From: Pseudomonadota bacterium
GTDB lineage: Bacteria; Pseudomonadota; Alphaproteobacteria; Rhizobiales; Hyphomicrobiaceae
DNA: 64,000 nt
Assembly: GCA_018242215.1 (NCBI GenBank)
Contig: JAFECG010000026.1
Location: 229,558-293,557, forward strand
Direction of reading: 5' to 3'
Each line of letters opens with the position of its first letter. Position 1 is the first letter of the stretch. The notes under the pieces were generated by a model. The model was not told where the DNA came from and did no database searches. It saw only the letters and a program-made list of their open reading frames with translations. Below, in pieces: positions 36,599-45,073 of this stretch. Position numbers and translations under genes: made by a program.

Positions 36599-37576
36599 TT
36601 ATGATTTGCGCAGCGCTTCGATGCTGGCGCCGGTGTTGCGGCCATGTGCAATGAGGATTTCGAGCCCGTCGCGTTTAGCGTCTTCGCCTAAAGAATGATA
36701 GAGGCGTTCTGCCGCTTTTTGGCTGTCGACGAAGGCGAATCCGGTTGGTCCCCAAGAGCTTTGCCCTATGCCGGTCGCGCCCATATCTCGCATGCGCGAA
36801 GCAAGCTGCCCGACGGCTTCGCTCGTCCAGGCGTTGCCACCCTGTTTGGATGCGAAATGCGCGCCGACGATCTCCTGGATCTCTGTGACAGCCGATCCGA
36901 ACGCTTCGATGTCATATTCTTTCAGTGCAGGTATCAGCTTCATCAGGACGAGATGACAAATGTGTGCCGCCTTACTTTCCGGGAAGGGCGGAAGCCCGGC
37001 GAAGGCTGTGATCTCCGCTTCGCCTGAAACCCCGGTGAAGCTTGGATTGAGGATAAGCATCACGCGCCAGTCTTCGGGAAAATCAGCGCGGAGCGTCAGG
37101 GGCGGAGGGCGGTCCGTGCTCCCCTTGCCGCCATCGATGATGAAACCGCCCGATGCGAAGGCTTCAAGGCCAATTCCCGATCGTGCGCCGCGCTCGCCGA
37201 GGGTGGCGAGATCTGCCATTGAAAGCTCGCGGCCCTGCATCCGAGCGATCGCGACGCCGATCGCCAGCGCGAGCTGTGTGCCGGATCCAAGACCGGCGTG
37301 CGCGGGAATGGCTTCGGCAATATCGATGGCGTAGGCATTCGATTTACCATCGTCGGTAAACTTGCGGAGGAGCTTGATGGCTCGCCGGCTTTCGGCGCCA
37401 GTTGCTGAATTCTCCGCGGCCTTCGTGATTGTGAGCTGCGTGCTAGGCTGATCGATCGCGAGTCCGATGCTCCCGTAGCGGCGTCCGAGGCTGCCGTTCA
37501 GGTCGAGGAAGCCAAGGTGCAGCCGTGCCGGCGCCGTTATGCGGAGGCCAGCGGAAGTCGCCGGAACAGGCTTCAC
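36599..37576 (-). CDS. mptG: Beta-ribofuranosylaminobenzene 5'-phosphate synthase (beta-RFAP synthase)
   Basis: 325 residues of the GHMP-kinase-like beta-RFAP synthase family: LRITAPARLHLGFLDLNGSLGRRYGSIGLA at the start, AIPAHAGLGSGTQLALAIGVA (GHMP loop), and TGIGQSSWGPTGFAFV near the end. It condenses p-aminobenzoate with PRPP, releasing CO2 and PPi, the first committed step of H4MPT synthesis. First gene of the leftward unit that continues into mtdB 20 bp later. Confidence 0.95.
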   Translation of the reverse strand: MKPVPATSAGLRITAPARLHLGFLDLNGSLGRRYGSIGLAIDQPSTQLTITKAAENSATGAESRRAIKLLRKFTDDGKSNAYAIDIAEAIPAHAGLGSGTQLALAIGVAIARMQGRELSMADLATLGERGARSGIGLEAFASGGFIIDGGKGSTDRPPPLTLRADFPEDWRVMLILNPSFTGVSGEAEITAFAGLPPFPESKAAHICHLVLMKLIPALKEYDIEAFGSAVTEIQEIVGAHFASKQGGNAWTSEAVGQLASRMRDMGATGIGQSSWGPTGFAFVDSQKAAERLYHSLGEDAKRDGLEILIAHGRNTGASIEALRKS

Positions 37577-37689
37577 GAAAGACAGTCCTTTCTGTTGAGT
37601 GGCCGCAGGGGCACCAATTTGCTTTCGCGGCCGGGGCGGCTGTAGGATTTCGGAACCGAGTTGTCCGATAATTGGAGGTCGAGGGCAAG

Positions 37690-38067
37690 ATGAGTACGGA
37701 ACGCGAAAAACCGATGGCGGAAGCTGATGTTAAGGCTTGGCTCGCCGCCAACCTTCCGGCCTGGAAGCTCGAGGATGGGTGGATCCGCCGCACCTACAAA
37801 ACGGCGAGCTGGAAAGGCACGCTCATGGTCGTCAACACCATCGGCCATCTGGCGGAAGCAGCGTGGCACCATCCCGACATCACTTGCTCATACGCGTGGG
37901 TCGAGGTGCGTCTGATGACGCATTCGGCGAAGGGCATCACCTCGAAGGATCTCGAACTCGCAAAGAAGATCGAGGACGTGGTGCATTGGCAGCCGGGCAA
38001 GGAAGGCAAGGGGCTCGAGGGTACGCCCCAGGGTGATATGCGGTTCGCTTACATCAAGTACGATTGA
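37690..38067 (+). CDS. Pterin-4a-carbinolamine dehydratase-like protein
   Basis: 125 residues from the ATG at 37690 with GGAGG upstream (a TTG 18 bp earlier is in frame). PCD/DCoH family: WLAANLPAWKLEDGWIRRTYKT, the catalytic-type NTIGHLAEAAWHHPDITCSYAWVEVRLMTHS. In methylotroph H4MPT clusters such a protein is regularly present next to beta-RFAP synthase, so it may act on a methanopterin intermediate rather than biopterin. Divergent from mptG. Confidence 0.88.
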   Translation: MSTEREKPMAEADVKAWLAANLPAWKLEDGWIRRTYKTASWKGTLMVVNTIGHLAEAAWHHPDITCSYAWVEVRLMTHSAKGITSKDLELAKKIEDVVHWQPGKEGKGLEGTPQGDMRFAYIKYD

Positions 38068-38081
38068 GCGGTCCTGATCCG

Positions 38082-38612
38082 ATGATGGCCGAAAACAAAT
38101 GCGCCGGCGCGGCGATCCACGGGTTGCCCGGCGCGTTCGATGCCATTCTGGCCCTTGGCACTAACATCGGCGATCGCACCGGAAATATCGAAGATGCGAT
38201 CCGCAGGCTCACTGCGGACGGTGCAATCCGCATCGTTGCGCGCTCCCATCTCTACCGCACGGCTCCGTGGGGCGTCACCGACCAGGACTGGTTCGTCAAT
38301 GCCTGCGTCGGAATCGGGACGAAGCTGGCGCCTCATGAACTGCTCGCGCGCTGCCAGGCGGTCGAGAACGACATGGGACGGGTGCGGACGCGCCATTGGG
38401 GGCCGCGAATCATCGACGTCGACATCCTGGCTATTCGGGACCTGCAAATCCGTGATCCGGATCTCACGGTTCCGCATCCGCTGATCGCCGAGCGCGCGTT
38501 CGTGCTGGTTCCGCTCAGAGACATTGCACCCGATGTGACGATCGGCGGGAAGACGCTCGCGGACATGCTGGCCGCGCTCGATGCACGTGACGTCGTTCCA
38601 TTCGAGGCATAA
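38082..38612 (+). CDS. folK: 6-hydroxymethyldihydropterin pyrophosphokinase FolK
   Basis: 176 residues from the ATG at 38082 (the next codon but one, 38085, is also ATG). HPPK motifs: AILALGTNIGDRTGNIEDAI, YRTAPWGVTDQDWFVNACVGI, DMGRVRTRHWGPRIIDVDIL, and VPHPLIAERAFVLVPL. It pyrophosphorylates hydroxymethyldihydropterin for folate; placed at the edge of the H4MPT block it could feed both pterin cofactors. Ends in a strong terminator. Confidence 0.93.
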   Translation: MMAENKCAGAAIHGLPGAFDAILALGTNIGDRTGNIEDAIRRLTADGAIRIVARSHLYRTAPWGVTDQDWFVNACVGIGTKLAPHELLARCQAVENDMGRVRTRHWGPRIIDVDILAIRDLQIRDPDLTVPHPLIAERAFVLVPLRDIAPDVTIGGKTLADMLAALDARDVVPFEA

Positions 38613-38656
38613 AAAAGAAAGCACCGCGAAGATGTCTCTCTTCGCGGTGCTTTGAG
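38612..38656. terminator. Strong bidirectional intrinsic terminator
   Basis: AAAGCACCGCGAAGA-TGTCTC-TCTTCGCGGTGCTTT, a perfect 15-bp stem with A and T flanks (38618-38653), between the convergent folK and cytochrome c genes. Confidence 0.92.
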
Positions 38657-38675
38657 ATGTGTCGGCAGGCGCGAA

Positions 38676-39032
38676 TTACTTCAGCGTCGCGAGATACGCG
38701 ATGAGGTTCGCGCGGTCCGTCGCGTCCTTGACGCCCGGGAAGATCATCTTGGTGCCAGGAACGTCTTTCGACGGGCCCTGCAGCCACTTGTCGAGAGCGG
38801 CTTCGTCCCAGGTGATGCCGGACTTCTTCAGAGCGTCGGAATAATTGTAGTCCGCGACCGAAGCGGCTTTACGACCGACGATACCGCCGAGGTGCGGACC
38901 GACCGCGTTCTTATCGACCTGATGACAGGCTTTGCACCTATTGAAGATCGCCTTGCCTGCGTCGGCATCGGCGGCGTTGCCCGCTACCGGTACAGCAGCG
39001 ATCATCGCGATCGCCAGAACCCACTTGCGCAT
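38676..39032 (-). CDS. Class I c-type cytochrome
   Basis: 118 residues from the ATG at 39032 (MRKWVLAIAMIAAVPVAGNAAD); an upstream in-frame start lacks a signal peptide. After cleavage at about NAA-DA, the heme motif CKACH follows, with GPHLGGIVGRKAA and the axial Met in VPGTKMIFPGV. This is a small periplasmic cytochrome c2/c550-like electron carrier. Placed between the H4MPT block and pqqE, it may take electrons from a PQQ dehydrogenase, but cytochrome cL identity is not supported by this sequence. Confidence 0.92.
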   Translation of the reverse strand: MRKWVLAIAMIAAVPVAGNAADADAGKAIFNRCKACHQVDKNAVGPHLGGIVGRKAASVADYNYSDALKKSGITWDEAALDKWLQGPSKDVPGTKMIFPGVKDATDRANLIAYLATLK

Positions 39033-39210
39033 TCTTAATTCCTTCCCGTTTCGCCTGAGCGGTACTTTAGAAACGTTGCAACTCATAGCTCAGTGGCGGG
39101 AAATTGGCATTTTTTTTCTGAACCAAGGCCGAACAGAATGCCGCACCGCCTGCCTGGGCCAGCGGTGATCTTGCACTGCACACGTGGGCGCCGAGGCGAT
39201 AATTCCAGGC

Positions 39211-40371
39211 CTATTCGGCAGGGGTCGCCTTGGTTGGGCTCATCCGACGGTAGACAAACGGAGGAGGCGTCGCCTCCGCGCTCTCTCGCTCCGCCGCAGC
39301 CACGAACGCCTCGTGATAGGGTGAGAGCTTGCAGGCGGGGTCAGTATTCGCAGCGTCGCCTGTAAAGGCCATTGCCTGGCAGCGGCAGCCGCCGAAGTCG
39401 AGTTCCGCGCGCGGACAGCTCTTGCAGGGCTCCTTCATCCAGCTGGTGCCACGATATTTCTGAAAGGCTTGGCCATTCAGCCAAATGTCCGCCAGACGGC
39501 GATCCTTCACATTATCGAATACGAGTCCCGGGACCGATTCCGACGCATGGCACGGCAGCACACGGCCTTGGGGCGTGACGTTCATGACGCCTCGGCCCCA
39601 GCCGCCCATGCAGGGTTTGGGCGTCTTTGCGTAGTAGTCGGGGACGACGAAATCGAACACCATGACGCCTTTGAGACGCTGCTTCGCCTCTTCGACGATT
39701 TCGGCGCTCTTCAGGACTTGCGCGCGCGTCGGCATCAGGGCGGCCCGGTTCTTCAGCGCCCAGGCGTAATACTGTATGTTGGCAACTTCGATGCGCCCCG
39801 CACCCATTTCGACGGCGAAATCGATGATGTTCGGCAGGTTCTCGATATTGAGGCGATGAATTGGCGCGTTGATGGTGAGCGGCATTTCCAGCTCACGCAC
39901 CCATTTTCCAACTTCGCGTTTCTTCGCGAGACCATTCTTATAAGCCGAAATTTTTTCGGCATTGGCGTCATCGACGTCCTGAATCGAGAGCTGCACGTGG
40001 TCGAGGCCAAGCTCTTTCAGACGTTTCAGGCGATCGCGCGTGAGGGTTACGCCGGCCGTGATGAGGTTTGTATAAAGCCCGGCCTTCGCCGCGACCTCGA
40101 CGATGTCTTCGAGGTCCTTGCGGACCGTCGGCTCGCCGCCGGAAAGGTGGATCTGCAGAATCCCAAGGTCAGCCGCCTGCCGCATGACGTCCTGCCACTG
40201 CTCGGTCGTCAGCTCGCTGTTGACGCGGTCAAGCTCCAGAGGATTGGAGCAATAGGGGCACTGGAGCGGACAACGATGCGTCAGCTCGGCTAGAAGTCCG
40301 ACAGGTGCGCGCGCGCACGCCTCGACGACCGGCTTTTCGGAGAATTGCTCCATCGGCGCTATTTCGTTCAT
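39211..40371 (-). CDS. pqqE: PqqA peptide cyclase (radical SAM) PqqE
   Basis: 386 residues. It forms the Glu-Tyr carbon-carbon bond in PqqA. The radical-SAM motif is in [18 protein letters not shown] (CxxxCxxC). The C-terminal SPASM-type cluster region has [25 protein letters not shown]. Other parts: [16 protein letters not shown] and [17 protein letters not shown]. Last gene of the leftward pqqABCDE order, 30 bp after pqqD. Confidence 0.97.
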   Translation of the reverse strand: MNEIAPMEQFSEKPVVEACARAPVGLLAELTHRCPLQCPYCSNPLELDRVNSELTTEQWQDVMRQAADLGILQIHLSGGEPTVRKDLEDIVEVAAKAGLYTNLITAGVTLTRDRLKRLKELGLDHVQLSIQDVDDANAEKISAYKNGLAKKREVGKWVRELEMPLTINAPIHRLNIENLPNIIDFAVEMGAGRIEVANIQYYAWALKNRAALMPTRAQVLKSAEIVEEAKQRLKGVMVFDFVVPDYYAKTPKPCMGGWGRGVMNVTPQGRVLPCHASESVPGLVFDNVKDRRLADIWLNGQAFQKYRGTSWMKEPCKSCPRAELDFGGCRCQAMAFTGDAANTDPACKLSPYHEAFVAAAERESAEATPPPFVYRRMSPTKATPAE

Positions 40372-40401
40372 GGCGTCAGCTCCGTTCTATCCCGGGTTTC
40401 C

Positions 40402-40707
40402 TCAAGCGGCCTTGATCACGCCCTTATCCGAAAGCTCCTGAAGCATAGATATGGTGTCTGCGAGGATTTCCTGCAGCGGGGCGTTGTAGTCTTTTGCAAG
40501 TTCCGTCGCGATCTCTTCGACCGAAGTTGCGCCGTCACAGCGCTTCAAAATCTCGATGGAGATCGGATCCGGCTCGAAAACTCGTTCAGGCGCCAGGACA
40601 TGCCAGCGGCCGCGACCGGGATCATGTCTCAACTTAATGTGGGGAGGCAGCGCCGGTTTTGAAGCCGGCACCACCATTACACGTGTGCGCGTTGCGTCGG
40701 TGCTCAT
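40402..40707 (-). CDS. pqqD: PqqA-binding chaperone PqqD
   Basis: 101 residues from the ATG at 40707; a longer frame running back into pqqC is rejected. RiPP recognition element family: IKLRHDPGRGRWHVLAPERVFEPD, ISIEILKRCDGATSVEEIATEL, ending in LSDKGVIKAA. It presents PqqA to PqqE. Separated from pqqC by 4 bp. Confidence 0.95.
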   Translation of the reverse strand: MSTDATRTRVMVVPASKPALPPHIKLRHDPGRGRWHVLAPERVFEPDPISIEILKRCDGATSVEEIATELAKDYNAPLQEILADTISMLQELSDKGVIKAA

Positions 40708-40711
40708 CAAA

Positions 40712-41488
40712 TCAAGCCTCAGGGCGGAATGCGCCGGGCGGAACGTGCCCGTCAACGTAGGCGTGGTAGAGCGCGTCGAGTTGCACCCAAAGAACATTGC
40801 ACTTGAACCGTACAGCCTCGACGCAAGCTTCCTGCTCGTCGCGGGTCTTGGCGTTCTTCAGCACGTACTGCAATGCAAAGTCGGCGTCGCGGGGGGCTTG
40901 CGTCAGGCGGCGTTTGAAGTAGGCCATGACCTTATCGTCGATGAAGTCATAGTTTTCGAGCATGCCGGCGATCCGCTCCTTATGGATCTTCGGCGCGAAA
41001 AGCTCCGTGAGCGAAGAAGCGACGGCAACCGTCAACGGTTGCTCGCGAACGAAGGTGACGTAGGATTCCACCGCGAACACCGTTGCGGGGAGGGCGCCGC
41101 GGCGCGAGATCACATAGTCGCGATCCAGGCCGAGGCCGTCCGTGAGGACCAGCCAGCGTTCAATGCCGCCCTGCTCATCCGGCATAAGACCGTCATGATC
41201 GAGGATGCGGTGCGTCCATTCCCGGCGGAGTTCGCGATCGTAGGCGCGGCTGATGAGGGCGGCGTCCTTGCGCGGAACCGCCGACTGATAGCAGTAGCGG
41301 TTCAGCGCCCAGGCCTGCACTTGGCCTTTATTGAGCTTGCCGCCGTGCAGCATGTGGTGAAACGGATGAAGATCGTGGTAGCGCTCCGGACCGACAGCGC
41401 GAATCTGCGCTTCGAATTCGGATGTCGACATCGGCGGTTCATTACCGCGGCGTTCGGCGGTTTTCTTTTCGAGACTGACCGGGTTCAT
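40712..41488 (-). CDS. pqqC: Pyrroloquinoline-quinone synthase PqqC
   Basis: 258 residues from the ATG at 41488, overlapping the pqqB stop by 4 bp. It carries out the last oxidation and ring closure to PQQ. Family features: YHDLHPFHHMLHGGKLNKGQVQAW, NRYCYQSAVPRKDAALISR, RREWTHRILDHDG, and LTELFAPKIHKERIAGMLENY. Confidence 0.97.
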   Translation of the reverse strand: MNPVSLEKKTAERRGNEPPMSTSEFEAQIRAVGPERYHDLHPFHHMLHGGKLNKGQVQAWALNRYCYQSAVPRKDAALISRAYDRELRREWTHRILDHDGLMPDEQGGIERWLVLTDGLGLDRDYVISRRGALPATVFAVESYVTFVREQPLTVAVASSLTELFAPKIHKERIAGMLENYDFIDDKVMAYFKRRLTQAPRDADFALQYVLKNAKTRDEQEACVEAVRFKCNVLWVQLDALYHAYVDGHVPPGAFRPEA

Positions 41489-42417
41489 AGGCGGACCTCC
41501 ATGCCATCGAAGCCGACTTCCCAACCGGATGCTTCGACGACTTTACGGGCTTCTGAATTTTCGTCCAGGATTGGGTTGGAGTTGTTGATGTGGACGAAGA
41601 TGTGTCGTTTGACGTTGAGCTTGCTCAAGGCGGCGATCGACCCGTCCGGCCCAGAGACAGAGATATGGCCCATGCGCTTGCCGGTTTTGTTGAGCAGGCC
41701 CTGAGTGAGCATTTCGTCGTCAGTGAAAAGCGTGCCGTCCAAAAAGATCAGATCGGCGCCGCGAATTTTGTCCGCGAGTGGCGGATCGATCTCCGCAACG
41801 CCCGGGATATAAAAGAATGATTTGCCGGTTTTCGCGTCGGTGACCTTGAGGCCGATGGTGTCGCCATCGCGGCTGCCGAAATTGTTGCTCGCATCGCCTT
41901 TCTCGAGAAAGAGCGCGACTTTGCCGGGAACCGCGAACGGTTCGACGACGAGCCCCAGATCGACGCCAGCGCCTTCAAGGCGGATCGGTTTATCGAGTTC
42001 GAAGGCCACGCGACGAACCTTATCGGCCGCAAGCACGTCGAAAATCGAATTTGCGTTGAGCGTCGCCAGAACGCGATCCGCTGCGTAGATTGTAAAGGGC
42101 TGGCCTTCGCGCAGGCTCAGGAGGCCCGTGATGTGATCAACGTCGGCGTTCGTCACGACGACGGCTTTGATCGGCGAGCCTCGTAGCGGCCCGGATCTCA
42201 AGGGCTGCAACTCGGCCGTCTCGTTGATCTGTTGGCGGATATCCGGTGAGGCATTGAGCAATACCCAGTTTTCGCCGTCAGCACTGACGGCGAGAGAGGA
42301 TTGCAGTCTTGCCTTGTATCCCGCCTCTCCGGCCCGCACTCGCGACGAGTGATAGCCGTTGCAATTCCATTGCGGGAATCCGCCCCCAGCGGCGGACCCG
42401 AGTACTTTTATGATCAT
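41485..42417 (-). CDS. pqqB: PQQ biosynthesis protein PqqB
   Basis: 310 residues. Metallo-beta-lactamase-fold protein starting MIIKVLGSAAGGGFPQWNCNGYHSSRVRAG. The metal motif appears as TNADVDHITGLLSL, and the C-terminus has GHISVSGPDGSIAALSKLN and IFVHINNSNPIL. A hydroxylase of the crosslinked tyrosine in PQQ synthesis. Lies 144 bp downstream of pqqA, with hairpins in the spacer. Confidence 0.96.
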   Translation of the reverse strand: MIIKVLGSAAGGGFPQWNCNGYHSSRVRAGEAGYKARLQSSLAVSADGENWVLLNASPDIRQQINETAELQPLRSGPLRGSPIKAVVVTNADVDHITGLLSLREGQPFTIYAADRVLATLNANSIFDVLAADKVRRVAFELDKPIRLEGAGVDLGLVVEPFAVPGKVALFLEKGDASNNFGSRDGDTIGLKVTDAKTGKSFFYIPGVAEIDPPLADKIRGADLIFLDGTLFTDDEMLTQGLLNKTGKRMGHISVSGPDGSIAALSKLNVKRHIFVHINNSNPILDENSEARKVVEASGWEVGFDGMEVRL

Positions 42418-42459
42418 CGCTGAATTTCTTTACGCCGACGGGTCGCCGAAGCCGGCAGC

Positions 42460-42518
42460 GCTCTCATTTTTTCGAGAGCATAAGGCTGCGGCGGCCGATT
42501 GGTTCAACCGACCGCCGC
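42460..42518 (-). promoter_or_regulatory. Hairpins between pqqA and pqqB (possible attenuator)
   Basis: The spacer contains GCGGCGG...CCGCCGC (42488-42494 with 42512-42518, with an inner GGTT/AACC pairing) and GCTCTC-ATTTTTTC-GAGAGC (42460-42479). Such structures between pqqA and pqqB could reduce read-through so that pqqA mRNA exceeds pqqBCDE mRNA, as is known for other pqq operons. Function here is inferred. Confidence 0.5.
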
Positions 42519-42561
42519 GCCCGTGTCTCACAAGGTTTGCGAGACCGAAGACATCATCCGA

Positions 42562-42651
42562 TTAGATGAGGTCGATTTCGGCCGGCAGGTAGCTCGTGAC
42601 CTCGAGGCCAACTTCCTGCTCGCGCACTTCGGGTTTCGTCCAAATCTTCAT
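42562..42651 (-). CDS. pqqA: PQQ precursor peptide PqqA (operon copy)
   Basis: 29 codons on the reverse strand from an ATG with GGAGG nine bases upstream: MKIWTKPEVREQEVG..., with the Glu and Tyr of EVTSY that are joined to form PQQ. Too short for usual ORF callers. Leads pqqBCDE. Differs from the orphan copy at 15058 by Ile3 in place of Thr3. Confidence 0.96.
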   Translation of the reverse strand: MKIWTKPEVREQEVGLEVTSYLPAEIDLI

Positions 42652-43145
42652 TTTTGTTTTCCTCCAAGCGGTAAACTGCTTTCCACGTCCAGCAGACCCC
42701 GCCGAGGGTCTACTTGATTGGTGCAGACACTTTTGTTGTGCCCGCCCAATCTGCGGATCGATCCTTTAATGTCAAGGCTCGATCCTACCGTCATCTGTTA
42801 GAGATCACGTCGGCAGTCTGCTTTTCAAATCAATGCGCTTCACGTCTGCGTGTGGGTCTGATCCAACGCATTCGGCGGCGGGTGGCGGGATGGTTTGGAC
42901 CAGTGTGCGGGGCTTGGCCGTCTGTCGTTCTGTTTGAGGATGCGATTCCGCGTCTTCCGGCAGAAAATGTCAGGTATGTTAGAAAATTATTCTTATATTT
43001 GGGGTGGAATGCCGCAGGCTAGTAGAAAATTGTTCCAATATCGCATATAGAAGGGGCTGCGCACTTGGCTAGCCGTTTTGGGGGTTCGGAGCGCGCTTCG
43101 GCAGCGCCCCAAATACCCGGGGCACGCCTGATGAGGAGACATTTA
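42652..43145. other. Divergent promoter region of pqqA and cysJ
   Basis: 494 bp without a supported gene. Near pqqA there is AGACCC-CGCCGA-GGGTCT (42694-42711), a small hairpin in the pqqA leader. Around 42965-43050 the DNA turns AT-rich (TTAGAAAATTATTC, TAGAAAATTGTTCC), which suits the cysJ promoter. No operator was identified. Confidence 0.5.
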
Positions 43146-44930
43146 GTGACCGCGACCCCTTTGCTTCCGCGCAACGCTCCGTTTCTGCCGGAAGAGATCG
43201 ATATGCTGAACAAGGTGGTTGCGCGGACAACTCCGCAGCAGCGCTCGTGGCTTGCCGGCTTTTTCGCGGGCTTCGAGGCGGCGCAGGGCGGAGCGCTGGC
43301 CCAAGCCGTGCCGGCATCGAAGCCCCGGGCGCCGCTGACGATCCTCTACGCCAGCGAAAGTGGAAATTCCGAAGCGCTCGCAAACAAGGCTAAGAAAGCA
43401 GCGCAGAAGCACGGCCTCGATGCCAAGGTCTTCGATATGGCGGATGCCGATATGGCGCTGCTCGCCAAGGCGAAGAATATCGTTATTTTTGCTGCAACTT
43501 GGGGCGAGGGCGATCCACCGTCGCGTGCTGCCGACTTCTATCAGATGCTGATGAGTGACGCGGCGCCTCGCATTGATGGCGTCCGCTTCGCGGTCCTGGC
43601 GCTCGGCGATACAGCCTATGCGCAGTTCTGCGCTGTCGGCCGGGCCATCGACGCCCGACTTGAAGAGCTCGGCGGTGTGCGGACCTTCGAGCGGGTCGAC
43701 CTCGATCTCGACTATGCGAAGCAGGCGGCGGACTGGACGGAAGGCGCGCTTGCCAAACTCGCGCCGGAAGATGCGCAGGGCGGCGGCACCGTCGTGCATG
43801 TCGATTTCGGCGGGGCTTTTCTGCCGCATGTCGAAGACGACGAGCCGAAATATACCGCCGAGCATCCGCTCGAAGCTGAAATCTCGACCCTGGTCAATCT
43901 GAACGGCACAGGCTCGACGCGCGAGACATGGCATGCGGAGTTCGCCTTCGACGATCCGGCGTTCACGTATCAGCCGGGCGATGCGGTCGGGATGTATCCG
44001 GAAAATGATCCGCTGCTCGTCGATGAAGTGCTGCGTGCTGTCGGGCTTGGGTCCGATGCGGCGCTGCTGTTGAAGCTGCAGAAGTCCTACGACGTGACGA
44101 CGCTGTCACGCTCGTTTGTCGAGAGCTATGCGAAGCTCACCGGACGGGAAGACGCCAAGGCCCTTCTCGAAGGCGAAGCTTATCCGAAGTTTGCGTCCGA
44201 CCGTCAGCTTATCGACTTCCTCCTGGCTTATCCGGAAAAGCTTACTGCAGAACAATTGACCGGCCTTTTGCGGCCACTGCCCGGCCGGCTCTATTCGGTC
44301 GCTTCCAGTCTCAAAGCGCATCCCGGAGAAGCGCATCTGCTCGTTGGGGCAGTGCGCTGGGAATCGCATGGGCGCGTACGAAAAGGGGTGTCGTCGACCT
44401 TTCTCGGAGAGCGGCGCAAGGTCGGGCAAACCGCGCGTCTCTACGTCAAGCCGAACCGCCATTATCGTCTGCCGCCGGACGGGCACACGCCGATCCTCAT
44501 GATCGGGGCCGGAACCGGTATCGCCCCTTATCGTGCCTTCGTCGAGGAGCGCGTCGCGGATGGTGCGAAGGGCAAGAGCTGGCTGTTCTTCGGCGAGCGG
44601 AACTTCACCAATGACTTCCTGTATCAGCTCGAATGGCAGGAGTATCTGGAGTCGGGCGATCTCACGCGGATCGACGTGGCGTTCTCGCGCGATCAGCCTG
44701 AAAAGATCTACGTCCAGCATCGGCTCTGGGAGCGGCGCGAGGATCTTCGCGCGTGGCTCGAAGAGGGCGCGCACATCTACGTCTGCGGCGATGAAAAGGG
44801 CATGGCGAAGGACGTCGATCAGACGCTCGTCAAGATTCTTGCCGAGCCGCTGAAGGGCGATCCCGAAGCGGGCCGCGCCAAGCTCAAAGAATTGACGAAG
44901 GCGGGTCGCTATCAGCGCGACGTGTATTAA
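43146..44930 (+). CDS. cysJ: Sulfite reductase flavoprotein subunit (CysJ-type)
   Basis: 594 residues if started at the GTG at 43146, which has GAGGAG 8 nt upstream; in-frame ATGs at 43131 and further left are less likely. Domains in order: an N-terminal segment (PLLPRNAPFLPEEIDMLNKVV), a flavodoxin domain (LTILYASESGNSEALANKA, FAATWGEGDPPSRAADFY, LALGDTAYAQFC), an FAD-binding ferredoxin reductase-like domain (RLYSVASSLKAHPGEAHL) and an NADPH domain (PILMIGAGTGIAPYRAFVEER, FFGERNFTNDFLYQLEWQEY) ending YQRDVY. It passes electrons from NADPH to the hemoprotein CysI encoded next. Confidence 0.93.
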   Translation: MTATPLLPRNAPFLPEEIDMLNKVVARTTPQQRSWLAGFFAGFEAAQGGALAQAVPASKPRAPLTILYASESGNSEALANKAKKAAQKHGLDAKVFDMADADMALLAKAKNIVIFAATWGEGDPPSRAADFYQMLMSDAAPRIDGVRFAVLALGDTAYAQFCAVGRAIDARLEELGGVRTFERVDLDLDYAKQAADWTEGALAKLAPEDAQGGGTVVHVDFGGAFLPHVEDDEPKYTAEHPLEAEISTLVNLNGTGSTRETWHAEFAFDDPAFTYQPGDAVGMYPENDPLLVDEVLRAVGLGSDAALLLKLQKSYDVTTLSRSFVESYAKLTGREDAKALLEGEAYPKFASDRQLIDFLLAYPEKLTAEQLTGLLRPLPGRLYSVASSLKAHPGEAHLLVGAVRWESHGRVRKGVSSTFLGERRKVGQTARLYVKPNRHYRLPPDGHTPILMIGAGTGIAPYRAFVEERVADGAKGKSWLFFGERNFTNDFLYQLEWQEYLESGDLTRIDVAFSRDQPEKIYVQHRLWERREDLRAWLEEGAHIYVCGDEKGMAKDVDQTLVKILAEPLKGDPEAGRAKLKELTKAGRYQRDVY

Positions 44931-44939
44931 GGATGGATG

Positions 44940-45056
44940 ACTCTCCCCTCTCCTCTTCGGCATTCCCGATGGGAAGAGGGTTGGAGTGAGGGGCGGCAGC
45001 TGCTCGAATATTCCGCCCATCACCCTAGCCTTCGCCCCCTGAACGGGGGAAAAGAA
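44940..45056. repeat. Intergenic REP-like sequence between cysJ and cysI
   Basis: The spacer reads TCTCCCCTCTCCTCTTCGG ... GGGAAGAGGGTTGGAGTGAGGGGCG, an inverted, low-complexity arrangement found as a dispersed intergenic repeat in many proteobacteria, followed by CGCCCCCTGAACGGGGG. Likely a hairpin in the cysJI message. Confidence 0.6.
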
Positions 45057-45073
45057 ATCCGGGAAAAATTGAA

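Noticed and set aside
38676-39032. Methanol-dehydrogenase cytochrome cL
   Set aside because: The protein is a small c2/c550-like cytochrome with one CxxCH and no mxaG features; no mxa or xox genes are in the window.
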